The notes under the pieces: generated by a model
What the model saw: the letters and a program-made list of their open reading frames with translations, nothing else
What the model was told of the DNA's origin: nothing
Database searches by the model: none
Source of the DNA: an uncultured Novosphingobium sp.
Lineage (GTDB): Bacteria > Pseudomonadota > Alphaproteobacteria > Sphingomonadales > Sphingomonadaceae
Assembly (NCBI GenBank): GCA_937860195.1
Contig: CALMBN010000048.1
Span: forward strand, 1 to 11,411
Reading direction: 5' to 3'
DNA: 11,411 nt
Position numbers and translations under genes: made by a program
Shown here: positions 1 through 7,240 of the stretch, piece after piece
How positions within the stretch are numbered: the first letter of the stretch is position 1
How the letters are laid out: each line of letters opens with the position of its first letter

Positions 1-99
1 GGTGGCGGTTGGAGCGGTGGCGGCGGCGGTGGCGGCGGAAGCAGCTGGGGCGGCGGAGGCGGCAGCTTCGGCGGCGGCGGCGCTTCAGGCAGCTGGTAG
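1..99 (+). CDS. C-terminal tail of a YgcG-like TPM-domain protein (partial)
   Basis: Only the last 32 codons are in the window; the frame is open from base 1 and ends at TAG 97-99. The peptide is almost all Gly, Ser and Trp, and closes with FGGGGASGSW. That ending is the usual one for YgcG-type TPM_phosphatase proteins, which have a signal peptide, a periplasmic TPM domain, a transmembrane helix and a Gly-rich tail. The next gene is a second TPM-domain protein, and in many proteobacteria such pairs follow lemA, so lemA may lie just upstream of the window (inference). The biochemical role of the family is unsettled. The stop codon overlaps the ribosome binding site of the next gene, so the two are probably translationally coupled. 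Confidence 0.8.
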   Translation, partial: GGGWSGGGGGGGGSSWGGGGGSFGGGGASGSW

Positions 100-103
100 G
101 AGG
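98..103 (+). promoter_or_regulatory. Shine-Dalgarno site overlapping the upstream stop codon
   Basis: AGGAGG, five bases before the ATG at 109. Its first two bases are part of the TAG stop of the preceding Gly-rich gene, which fixes the start of the next gene and suggests coupled translation. Confidence 0.75.
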
Positions 104-108
104 CACGC

Positions 109-795
109 ATGATCCATCCCCCAGTTCACCTTGGCGAAGCCGATCACCAGGCGGTCAGCGCGGCAGTTGCTGCGGCCGAGGGGCAAAGCGCCGGCGAAAT
201 CGTGACGATCATCGCGGGCGAGAGCAATTCGTTTCACGATGTGGCCCTGTTGTGGTCGGCATTGGCTGGCTTTGCCGCGCTGGCCGGGTTGACGCTGTTC
301 CCTGCTTTCTACCTCTCCAAGATCGACTGGCTCCTTGGCAACTGGGCCAGTGACTGGTCGGCGCAGCACGTCCTGGCCTTGGGGCTGGCCGCCGCCACGG
401 TGAAATTCATGGCGATGTGGCTGCTGCAACTGTGGAAGCCGCTGCGGCTCGCACTGGTCCCTGGCTCGCTCAAGCACGCCCGTGTTCGTGACCGGGCAGT
501 GCGGTACTTCAAGGTCGGGGCCGAACGCCGCACCCATGGCCGAACCGGGATTCTGATCTACCTCAGCCTCGCCGAACACCGGGCAGAGATTGTCGCCGAT
601 GCGGCCATTGCCGATAAGGTCTCGCCCGATGTCTGGGGGGAGGCGATGGCCGCGCTGATCACTGAAATCAAAGCCGGGCGGCCCGGCACCGGAATGGTCG
701 CGGCGGTCGAGCGGGTCGGTGCCGTGCTGGCGCAGCATTTCCCTCGCGCCGACGACGACAGGAACGAACTGCCCGACCGGCTGATCGAACTCTAG
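109..795 (+). CDS. TPM-domain integral membrane protein
   Basis: A protein of 228 residues. The N-terminal stretch (about 10-38, containing AVAAAEGQSAGEIVTII) matches the opening of the TPM_phosphatase fold. Two hydrophobic segments follow, at about 44-68 and 86-106. The second half (about 125-212, with RTGILIYLSLAEHRAEIVAD) is typical of the rest of the TPM domain in membrane-bound family members. The domain is thus interrupted by a two-helix membrane hairpin, an arrangement seen in the shorter partner of YgcG-like proteins. The start is supported by AGGAGG five bases upstream. It follows a YgcG-like tail with a 9-base gap, so both are likely in one operon. The function is not established; an envelope role is only an inference from the family. 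Confidence 0.85.
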   Translation: MIHPPVHLGEADHQAVSAAVAAAEGQSAGEIVTIIAGESNSFHDVALLWSALAGFAALAGLTLFPAFYLSKIDWLLGNWASDWSAQHVLALGLAAATVKFMAMWLLQLWKPLRLALVPGSLKHARVRDRAVRYFKVGAERRTHGRTGILIYLSLAEHRAEIVADAAIADKVSPDVWGEAMAALITEIKAGRPGTGMVAAVERVGAVLAQHFPRADDDRNELPDRLIEL

Positions 796-828
796 ACCGC
801 GCACATCCTGTTCGTGTAGCCATCGCGA

Positions 829-1359
829 ATGAACGAAAATCAGGAACAAATCGTCTGGCAAGGCAAGTTCATCACCGCCAAGGTCAAGGGCAAGTGGGAA
901 TATGTTTCGCGCTCGCGCGGGATCAAGGCTGCCGTAATTCTCGCGATCGACGACGATGACCACATCCTGCTGGTTGAGCAATTCCGAGTGCCGCTCGGTA
1001 AACCCTGCCTCGAACTTCCTGCCGGCCTGATCGGCGACGATGACAGCGCGCCCGATGAGGACGTGGTCACCGCCGCCATTCGTGAGCTCGAAGAGGAAAC
1101 CGGATACACCGCCGCGCGGATGGAGATTGCAGGCGAATTCTACTCTTCCCCTGGGATGATCAGCGAGAGTTTCACTTTGCTGAGGGCTTATGGACTAAGC
1201 CGAATTGGACCTGGCGGCGGGGTCGAAGGTGAGGACATAACCGTTCACCGAGTCGCCCTCTCCGACCTGCCCCAATTCGTCGAAGCTGCGCGCAACCGCG
1301 GATTGGGGATTGACGTGCGGCTGATGATGCTGCTCGCTCCACAGATCATGGGAGGATGA
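829..1359 (+). CDS. Nudix hydrolase, ADP-ribose pyrophosphatase type
   Basis: A protein of 176 residues. The Nudix box spans about 66-93: G66, E77, seven residues, then R85-E86-L87-x-E89-E90-x-G92-Y93. The glycine-to-glutamate spacing is ten rather than the classical five, so there is a small loop insertion (DDSAP region). Pro108 lies 16 residues after G92 within YSSPG, the position that marks ADP-ribose pyrophosphatases in this superfamily. The expected reaction is Mg-dependent cleavage of ADP-ribose or another nucleoside diphosphate sugar to AMP and a sugar phosphate in the cytoplasm. No convincing ribosome binding site precedes ATG 829, and the gap from the TPM gene is only 33 bases. The TGA stop overlaps or abuts the next gene. 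The substrate is inferred from motifs only. Confidence 0.92.
   Translation: MNENQEQIVWQGKFITAKVKGKWEYVSRSRGIKAAVILAIDDDDHILLVEQFRVPLGKPCLELPAGLIGDDDSAPDEDVVTAAIRELEEETGYTAARMEIAGEFYSSPGMISESFTLLRAYGLSRIGPGGGVEGEDITVHRVALSDLPQFVEAARNRGLGIDVRLMMLLAPQIMGG
1351..1355 (+). promoter_or_regulatory. Shine-Dalgarno site that decides the dehydrogenase start
   Basis: GGAGG lies nine bases before ATG 1365 but directly touches the in-frame ATG at 1356, where it could not work. This favours 1365 as the start of the short-chain dehydrogenase. The site lies inside the last codons of the Nudix gene. Confidence 0.65.
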
Positions 1360-1364
1360 CTGCA

Positions 1365-2147
1365 ATGGCCGGAAGAGTTCAAGGCAAGAAGGCGCTGATC
1401 ACCGGCGCGGCACAAGGTCTGGGCGCGGCGCAGGCGATGATGCTGGCGCGTGAGGGGGCCAAGGTGTTGCTCGCCGATATCAACGCCGAAGGTGCAGCCG
1501 GGCAGGCGGCGAGGATCAATTCTGAGCTGGGCGAAGGCACCGCCTTTGCAGTCAAGTTAGACGTGACGCAGGAAGCCGACTGGGTTGCAGCGATGGAAGT
1601 GGCACAGGCGCGGCTCGGTGGTCTCTCGGTGCTGGTCAACAACGCTGGTGTGGGCGTGCGCGGAAACATTGAAACCTGCACTCTGGCCGAATGGCAAAAA
1701 GGTTTCGCGATCAACGTCGAATCGGTGTTCCTTGGCTGCCAGAAGGCGATCCCGCTGCTGAAGGACAACCAGCCCGGATCGATCATCAACATCTCCTCGA
1801 TCGCGGGTCTCATCGCCAGCGACACGATGCCCGGCTATAATGCCAGCAAGGCGGCAGTGTGGATGCTGAGCAAGTCAGTCGCGCTGTATTGCGCCAAGAT
1901 GGGTTGGGACATCCGCAGCAATTCGGTCCATCCGACTTTCATCGACACCCCGATCCTTGATGGCATGGTGGTCTCTACTGGAAAATCCAAGGACGTGATC
2001 ATGGACAAGCTGGCGCGCCAGATCCCGCTCAAGCGGGTCGGCCATCCGGATGATATTGCGAATGGCGTGCTCTACCTTGCCAGCGACGAAAGCCGCTTCA
2101 TGACCGGTGCCGAGCTCAAGCTCGACGGCGGCATTTCGGCGATGTGA
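1365..2147 (+). CDS. Short-chain dehydrogenase/reductase (classical SDR, NAD type)
   Basis: A protein of 260 residues, the usual length for a classical SDR. The Rossmann cofactor motif T13-G14-x3-G18-x-G20 is intact. Asp38 at the end of the second strand (LLADIN) points to NAD(H) rather than NADP(H). NNAG is at 92-95, and the catalytic tetrad is Asn117, Ser145, Tyr158 and Lys162. The C-terminal MTGAELKLDGG is also classical. It resembles hydroxysteroid, cyclopentanol and glucose 1-dehydrogenase annotations, but the substrate cannot be read from the sequence. ATG 1365 is preferred because GGAGG is correctly spaced from it; the alternative is ATG 1356, overlapping the Nudix stop as ATGA. The stop overlaps the next start (TGATG), so the LacI regulator is probably co-translated and may control this gene. 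Confidence 0.93.
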   Translation: MAGRVQGKKALITGAAQGLGAAQAMMLAREGAKVLLADINAEGAAGQAARINSELGEGTAFAVKLDVTQEADWVAAMEVAQARLGGLSVLVNNAGVGVRGNIETCTLAEWQKGFAINVESVFLGCQKAIPLLKDNQPGSIINISSIAGLIASDTMPGYNASKAAVWMLSKSVALYCAKMGWDIRSNSVHPTFIDTPILDGMVVSTGKSKDVIMDKLARQIPLKRVGHPDDIANGVLYLASDESRFMTGAELKLDGGISAM

Positions 2148-3184
2148 TGGACAAGCCCAAGCCGCGCACGTTCCGGGTTACCTCGTTCGACGTTGCCGCC
2201 GAAGCCGGGGTCAGCCAATCCACCGTCAGCCGCGCGCTGGCGGGCGATCCGGTGGTCAGCGAGGCAACCCGCTTGCGCGTGGCCGAGGCGGCGCAGCGGC
2301 TCAACTATTACGTCGACAACAATGCCGCGCGGCTGCGTACGGGGAAGACCGGGACGCTGGCCGTGGTGGTGATCTGCCGCCCGGATGAGGACCGCAAAGA
2401 CCTCAACCCGTTCACTTATGCGTTGCTCGGATCGATTTGCGCGGCAGCCTCGGCGCGCGGGTTTGAGACGCTCGTGTCGTTTCAGGATGGCCCTGCCAAC
2501 TTCTCTGGCCGTTATGAGGAACAGCGCAAGGCCGATGGCCTGATCGTGATCGGAACGACCCAGAACGAGGCGGCTTGGGACTATTACCGCGATCTGGCCC
2601 AGTCCGGCATGCACTGGGTTTGCTGGGGCTCGCCCTATGACGAGCTTGAATGGATCCGCAGCGACAATCACGAAGGCGCGCGGCTGGCGACCGGCCACCT
2701 GATCGAGCGTGGCTGCGGCAAGATTGCCTGCATCGCCTCGCTCGATTCGCTCCAGCGCCAGTTTCAGGAACGCTATGACGGCTATGCCGACCGGATGGAG
2801 CGCGCTGGACTAGAGCCATGGTTGGTCGAAATTGAGGATGGCCTGAGCCGCGAGGAGCAAGGCCGCCGCGCTGCCCAGGCCTTGCTCGCCAGCGGCCGAC
2901 CCTGCGATGGAATTTTCGCGGTCTGTGACGAGATTGCGCTGGGAACCTTGCGCGAACTGACCGAAGGAGGGGTCAAGGTGCCCCAGCAGATCGCGCTGAT
3001 CGGATTCGACGGGATCCGCGCCAGTGCCAACGCGATGCCGCCGCTCAGCACTGTCCAGCCGGATTTTGCCGCAGCAGGCGCGATGATGGTCGACAAGCTG
3101 CTGGCCGGGATCGCCGGGGAAAGCCACGAGCAGCGCCGGGTGCCGGTGACGCTGTTGGTGCGGGAATCGACGCGGCACGGCTAG
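2147..3184 (+). CDS. LacI-family transcriptional regulator
   Basis: A protein of 345 residues, the normal family length. The N-terminal helix-turn-helix is at about 12-34 (FDVAAEAGVSQSTVSRAL), followed by a hinge region at about 52-66. The periplasmic-binding-protein-like sensor domain runs from about 68 to the end, with the family landmarks DNHEGARLATGHL (173-185), GFDG (286-289), QPDFAAAG (304-311) and the terminal RESTR. The effector is presumably a sugar or related small molecule, but the ligand is unknown. ATG 2147 overlaps the dehydrogenase stop as TGATG; an in-frame GTG at 2144 is a less likely start. Being last in a tight run with an SDR gene suggests it may regulate that operon or a neighbouring catabolic locus, which is inference. 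The inverted repeat downstream may end its transcript. Confidence 0.93.
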   Translation: MDKPKPRTFRVTSFDVAAEAGVSQSTVSRALAGDPVVSEATRLRVAEAAQRLNYYVDNNAARLRTGKTGTLAVVVICRPDEDRKDLNPFTYALLGSICAAASARGFETLVSFQDGPANFSGRYEEQRKADGLIVIGTTQNEAAWDYYRDLAQSGMHWVCWGSPYDELEWIRSDNHEGARLATGHLIERGCGKIACIASLDSLQRQFQERYDGYADRMERAGLEPWLVEIEDGLSREEQGRRAAQALLASGRPCDGIFAVCDEIALGTLRELTEGGVKVPQQIALIGFDGIRASANAMPPLSTVQPDFAAAGAMMVDKLLAGIAGESHEQRRVPVTLLVRESTRHG

Positions 3185-3223
3185 AGCAAGATGCGCGAGA
3201 TGTGAATTGCTTCACCCACACAT

Positions 3224-3323
3224 CCGTTCATCCTGAGCTTTTCGACGGACTGCTTTTTCTTCAAGCTTTTGCGCGCGAGGCACGAAGAAAAGGACAGTGC
3301 TTCGACAAGCTCAGCATAGACGG
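3224..3323. repeat. Imperfect inverted repeat, dispersed-palindrome type, between convergent genes
   Basis: The left arm at 3224-3262 (with CATCCTGAGCTTTTCGACGG) and right arm at 3284-3323 (with TTCGACAAGCTCAGCATAG) are imperfect reverse complements of about 39 bases, around a 21-base loop. The core TTCGACAAGCTCAG matches a palindromic repeat I know to be scattered through many sphingomonad and other GC-rich genomes. Such copies often leave the artefact LSLSKH in translated frames, and this one does on the minus strand. It lies 39 bases after the LacI stop and 8 bases beyond the MgtC-type stop, so it may serve as a bidirectional terminator. The arm mismatches suggest an old, decayed copy. Confidence 0.75.
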
Positions 3324-3331
3324 GTATTGGT

Positions 3332-4618
3332 TCAGATTATCAGGTCGACGCTTTGATAGACTGCAAGAACCCCGCCACCGAGTGCAATCAGGCTGGCGAG
3401 CATTGCCGTCGCCGCCGGCCAAGCTTTGCGCCAGCCGGCGATGCTGAGCAGTGTTGCCGTTTTGAACAAGGTGTTGAGTATCACCGGAAGCGCCAGCACC
3501 AGCGCGGCCAGACGCGGGGTCAGCGTATCTGCTGGCAGATTGCCCATGGTTATAATCGCCGAATCGACATCGACCGAGCCCGAAATTGCCAGCACGGTGG
3601 CAAGTCCGGCATCGCCATAGCGGTCCAGCACCCAGCGCGCGACCAGGGTCAGCAGCATGGTCAGCCCCATCAGTAGCAGGGCAGACATCACGTCGAATGG
3701 GTTGCGTAGCTTCATCGCACCGTCCACCGGTGCGCTTCCATCGCCGTGGCGGCGCAGGATCAGCCAACAGGCGACCAGGCTGACCGCCATACCCGGCGCG
3801 GCAAGAGTGCCGAAACCGGGCAGGGCAAAGGTTGCGAGAGCCCCGGTCAGCAGCATGACCCGCAAGAACATCGTCGCGCTGGCCAGGGCAATTCCGGCGT
3901 TGAGCAGCATCGGATCGCCCGATCCGTTGCGCAGTTTTCCTGCCAATGAAGCGGTGACAGCGGTGGAGGAAACCATCGAGCCCGCCAGCGCCGTTGCAAG
4001 CACCCCGCGCGCCGGACCCAGCAATTTGACGGCCGCATAGCCCGCGAACGAGAAGCCCGAAACCAGCACGACCACCAGCCACAACTGGCGCGGCCGCCAG
4101 GCATCCAGCGGCCCCATCGGGTTATTGGGCAACAGCGGCAGGACGACGAGGGCAATCAGCGCGAAGCGGGCAATTGCCAGCATCTCGGCCTCGTCAATGT
4201 GCCGCAGCCAATGATGCCAGCGGCTGCGCTGCGCCAGCACCAGAACCGTTGTTCCCGCCAGGGCACTGGCCAGTGCGAACTCGCCGCTCCCGGCCAGAAA
4301 TCCGCAGGCCAGGGCAATCAGACCGGTCAGACTGGCTGTGCCGCTGATCGAGGCCTTGCCTGCGGTGCTGCGCCAGTAACCCAGCACTACCAGCGCGGCG
4401 CTGGCAGCGAGCAACACGGTGGCAAGCCCCGCTGCCCGGGCCTGGAGCGCTCCTGCCAGGCCGCCGACCAGTCCGAACAAGGCATAAGTACGGATCCCGG
4501 CAAAGCGGCTGCCAGGTGCGCTTTCCCGGCTGGCCCAGCCTCGTTGAAGGCCGATTAGCAGGCCAAGTGCCAGGGCCAGCGCGATGGCGGTCAGTTCGGA
4601 ATAGTCGGGCACCTGCAT
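3332..4618 (-). CDS. MgtC/SapB and DUF4010 domain membrane protein
   Basis: A protein of 428 residues, nearly all hydrophobic, with roughly ten to twelve predicted membrane helices. The N-terminal part (about 8-130) carries the MgtC/SapB hallmarks: LALGLLIGLQRGW at 16-28 and the AGIRTYALFGLVGGL stretch at 40-54. The C-terminal part (about 175-420) is DUF4010-like, with SGSVDVDSAI at 346-355 and LALPVILNTLFK at 375-386. Proteins of this architecture are widespread and uncharacterised; MgtC itself is linked to Mg-limited growth and ATP synthase control, but that role should not be carried over. I chose the internal ATG at 4618 because the frame upstream to 4702 gives a Cys/His-rich leader unlike the family and overlaps the next gene. 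The gene is divergent from the helicase and convergent with the LacI gene. Confidence 0.85.
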   Translation of the reverse strand: MQVPDYSELTAIALALALGLLIGLQRGWASRESAPGSRFAGIRTYALFGLVGGLAGALQARAAGLATVLLAASAALVVLGYWRSTAGKASISGTASLTGLIALACGFLAGSGEFALASALAGTTVLVLAQRSRWHHWLRHIDEAEMLAIARFALIALVVLPLLPNNPMGPLDAWRPRQLWLVVVLVSGFSFAGYAAVKLLGPARGVLATALAGSMVSSTAVTASLAGKLRNGSGDPMLLNAGIALASATMFLRVMLLTGALATFALPGFGTLAAPGMAVSLVACWLILRRHGDGSAPVDGAMKLRNPFDVMSALLLMGLTMLLTLVARWVLDRYGDAGLATVLAISGSVDVDSAIITMGNLPADTLTPRLAALVLALPVILNTLFKTATLLSIAGWRKAWPAATAMLASLIALGGGVLAVYQSVDLII

Positions 4619-4700
4619 CGCGGTGGTGATGCCACTCTGCAGGTCGCTAAGATAGCACCAATGATGCACCGCACCGCAATGCGTGGCATGGTGGGCAGGC

Positions 4701-7148
4701 ATGACCGCCGCCCCGCTCCCGTCAGAACTCGCCGCATGGTTCGCCAGTCGTGGCTGGCACCTGCGGCGACATCAGGCGGAGATGCTTGAGGTAGCCGCGG
4801 CGGGTCGTCATGCTTTGCTCGTTGCCGACACGGGGGCGGGCAAGACGCTTGGCGGGTTCCTGCCGACCTTGGTGGATTTCACTGCCGAGCGCCTGGCCGC
4901 TGCGCCGCCGCCGGATGGGCTCCACACGCTTTATGTTTCACCGCTGAAGGCGCTGGCGCATGATGTGCAGCGCAATCTGCTGACCCCGGTGGCCGAACTG
5001 GGCCTGCCGCTGCGGATCGAGGTGCGCAGCGGCGATACGCCTTCTGAGCGCAAGGCCCGCCAGCGCGCCAATCCGCCGCATGTGCTGCTGACCACTCCCG
5101 AATCGCTTTCGCTGCTGTTGTCCTATCCAGAGGCTGCGACGCTGTTTGCGGGGCTGAAGCGCGTGGTGGTCGACGAGATCCATGCTTTCGCTCCAACCAA
5201 GCGCGGCGATTTGCTTGCGCTTGCGCTGGCACGGCTTCAGGCGCTTTCGCCGGGGCTTCAGCGGGTAGGGCTATCCGCGACATTGGCCGATCCGGCCGAC
5301 TTTGCCGCGTGGCTCGCGCCGCGGGGCCGGGCAAGGGATGTCACAATCGTTCAAGGCGAGCCCGGAGCACCGGCCGAGCTGTCGATTCTGCTGCCTGAAG
5401 AAGCCCGGGTGCCATGGGGTGGGCACGCGGCGGCCTGGGCCGTGCCGCAGCTGATCCGCGAGATCAAGGTCAACAAGACCACGCTGATCTTCTGCAACAC
5501 CCGGTTTCTGGCCGAATTCATTTTTCAGCAGCTGTGGAACGCCAATGACGAGAATCTGCCGATCGCCGTGCACCACGGCTCGCTCTCCAAGGAGGCTCGC
5601 CGCAAGGTGGAAGGGGCGATGGCGCGCGGGGAGCTGCGGGCGCTGGTCGCGACCTCCAGCCTCGATCTGGGGGTCGATTGGGGCGATATCGATCTGGTAG
5701 TGCAGATGGGTGCACCCAAGGGTTCGTCGCGGCTGCTCCAGCGGATCGGACGGGCAAACCACCGGCTCGATCAGCCGAGCCGCGCGCTGTTGGTTCCCGG
5801 TAACCGGTTTGAATTCCTCGAGGCGATGGCGGCCAAGCAAGCGGTGGAGGAGGGCCAGCGCGATGGCGAGGCATTTCGGGCGGGTGGGCTCGATGTGCTG
5901 GCCCAGCACGTGATGGTCTGCGCTTGTGCGGGGCCCTTCGATGGCGCGGCCTTGCTGGCCGAGGTGCAAAGCTGCCAGCCCTATGCCTGGGTCAATGCGG
6001 CGATGTGGGAGCGGGTGCTGAGTTTCGTCGCCAGCGGTGGCTATGCCTTGCGCGCCTATGACCGGTTCCAGCGGATCGTCAAAGATCGAGGCGGACTTTG
6101 GCGACTGACTCATCCTGAACACGCCGCGCGGTTCCGGCTTAACGCCGGGATCATTATTGATAGCGAGATGATTGACGTCCGGTTCCGCAACGGGCGATCG
6201 TTGGGCCGGGTCGAAGAGAGTTTTGCGGCTGCCCTGCGCCCGGGCAACACCATCCGGTTCGCCGGGCTCGATCTTGAGGTTGAATCGATGCGCGAGAGCG
6301 AGTTGGTCGTTCGCGCTGCAAAAAGGACCGGGCAGATCCCGAGTTACATGGGCCAGCGCCTGCCGCTGACCACCCATCTGGCCGAGCGGGTGCAGGGCCT
6401 GCTGGCAGATCGCGCCGGATGGGCACGGCTGCCCGATGACGTGCGCGAATGGCTTGAGGTGCAGGACTGGCGGTCAGAGCTGCCGGGGCCAGGCAAGCTG
6501 CTGGTTGAGAGCTTCCCGCATGAGTGCAAGCATTACACGGTGTTCTATTGCTTCGCTGGATGGCCGGCGCACCAGTCGCTTGGCATGCTGATCACCCGGC
6601 GGATGGAAGAGCGCGGCCTCGCGCCGATGGGGTTCGTGGCCAATGACTATTCGCTGGCGGTCTGGAGCCTGCGACCGGTCAGCGATCCGGCAGCGCTGCT
6701 TTCACCTGATATCCTGACCGAGGAGTTTTCGGCGTGGGTTGAGGACAGCTACCTGCTGCGCCGCGCTTTCCGCGAAGTGGCGGTGATCTCCGGGTTGGTT
6801 GAACGCCAGCAGCCCGGCAAGCGCAAGACCGGGCGGCAGGTGACCTTTTCGACCGACCTGATCTATGATGTTCTGCGCAAGTATGAACCCGATCATGTCC
6901 TGATCGAAGCGGCCTGGGCCGATGCCCGGGCGCGGATGACCGATGTCGGGCGGCTCGCTGACCTGCTGGGCCGGGCAGGTCGCGAGGTGCGGCATGTTGT
7001 GCTCGACCGGGTCAGTCCGCTCGCGGTGCCGGTGCTGGTGATGATCGGGCGTGAGAGCCTGCCGCAGGGTCAGGCTGACGACGAACTGCTGTTCGAGGCC
7101 GAGAGCCTTGCCGGGGCGGCGATGCGGATTGATCCAACCGGGGATTGA
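4701..7148 (+). CDS. Ligase-associated DEXH-box DNA helicase (Lhr-like)
   Basis: A protein of 815 residues, typical of the ligase-associated DNA damage response DEXH-box helicases and shorter than full-length Lhr. Superfamily 2 motifs in order: Walker A ADTGAGKT at 42-49, the TTPESL motif at 131-136, DEIH at 158-161, LSAT at 191-194, IFCNTR at 263-268, SSLDLGVDWGDIDLV at 319-333 and QRIGRANHR at 347-355. The C-terminal 450 residues hold the winged-helix and Lhr-core-like region. The expected activity is ATP-driven 3'-to-5' translocation and unwinding in DNA repair. In relatives the gene sits with an ATP-dependent DNA ligase, an exonuclease and the phosphoesterase PdeM; none is visible here. 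ATG 4701 fits the family N-terminus; an in-frame GTG at 4683 would add six residues. It converges on the exb operon. Confidence 0.93.
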   Translation: MTAAPLPSELAAWFASRGWHLRRHQAEMLEVAAAGRHALLVADTGAGKTLGGFLPTLVDFTAERLAAAPPPDGLHTLYVSPLKALAHDVQRNLLTPVAELGLPLRIEVRSGDTPSERKARQRANPPHVLLTTPESLSLLLSYPEAATLFAGLKRVVVDEIHAFAPTKRGDLLALALARLQALSPGLQRVGLSATLADPADFAAWLAPRGRARDVTIVQGEPGAPAELSILLPEEARVPWGGHAAAWAVPQLIREIKVNKTTLIFCNTRFLAEFIFQQLWNANDENLPIAVHHGSLSKEARRKVEGAMARGELRALVATSSLDLGVDWGDIDLVVQMGAPKGSSRLLQRIGRANHRLDQPSRALLVPGNRFEFLEAMAAKQAVEEGQRDGEAFRAGGLDVLAQHVMVCACAGPFDGAALLAEVQSCQPYAWVNAAMWERVLSFVASGGYALRAYDRFQRIVKDRGGLWRLTHPEHAARFRLNAGIIIDSEMIDVRFRNGRSLGRVEESFAAALRPGNTIRFAGLDLEVESMRESELVVRAAKRTGQIPSYMGQRLPLTTHLAERVQGLLADRAGWARLPDDVREWLEVQDWRSELPGPGKLLVESFPHECKHYTVFYCFAGWPAHQSLGMLITRRMEERGLAPMGFVANDYSLAVWSLRPVSDPAALLSPDILTEEFSAWVEDSYLLRRAFREVAVISGLVERQQPGKRKTGRQVTFSTDLIYDVLRKYEPDHVLIEAAWADARARMTDVGRLADLLGRAGREVRHVVLDRVSPLAVPVLVMIGRESLPQGQADDELLFEAESLAGAAMRIDPTGD

Positions 7149-7172
7149 GGTGCCGGGATCTGGGCAACGAAA

Positions 7173-7196
7173 AAGGGGCGGATCGCTCCGCCCCTT
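7173..7196 (-). terminator. Intrinsic terminator of the tonB-exb operon, possibly bidirectional
   Basis: A perfect 10-bp stem (7173-7182 with 7187-7196) closes a 4-base loop. Read on the minus strand the stem is followed at once by a T-run (CCCCTTTTTCG), the form of a rho-independent terminator 45 bases after the exbD stop. On the plus strand, 24 bases after the helicase stop, the T-run is poor, so termination there would be weaker. Confidence 0.8.
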
Positions 7197-7213
7197 GATC
7201 TGGCTGGTCGTCT

Positions 7214-7231
7214 GGGAACCAGAAGGTTCCC
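7214..7231. other. Small hairpin between convergent genes
   Basis: GGGAACC (7214-7220) pairs with GGTTCCC (7225-7231) around the loop AGAA. It lies between the last exbD stop and the stronger terminator hairpin. It has no T-run of its own on either strand and may only protect the 3' end of the operon transcript. Confidence 0.5.
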
Positions 7232-7240
7232 GTGCCCGGC

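Noticed and set aside
1..99. Low-complexity GGCGGC tract as a tandem DNA repeat
   Set aside because: It reads as the Gly-rich coding tail typical of YgcG-like proteins, so coding composition explains the repetition.
85..981. Long minus-strand open frame (298 codons) opposite the TPM and Nudix genes
   Set aside because: It lies antisense to two genes with clear family motifs. Its peptide is rich in Arg, Gln, Asp and Pro without recognisable domains, as expected of a shadow frame in GC-rich DNA.
3261..4082. Minus-strand frame ending in MLSLSKH
   Set aside because: It overlaps the MgtC/DUF4010 gene in another frame. The LSLSKH end is the translated signature of the dispersed repeat, not a protein.
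4619..4702. N-terminal extension of the MgtC-type protein to 4702
   Set aside because: The extra 28 residues are Cys/His-rich, unlike family N-termini, and would overlap the divergent helicase start. ATG 4618 leads straight into the first membrane helix.
5271..6377. Minus-strand open frame of 368 codons inside the helicase
   Set aside because: The plus strand encodes conserved helicase motifs throughout this region. The antisense peptide has no motif and no ribosome binding site of note.
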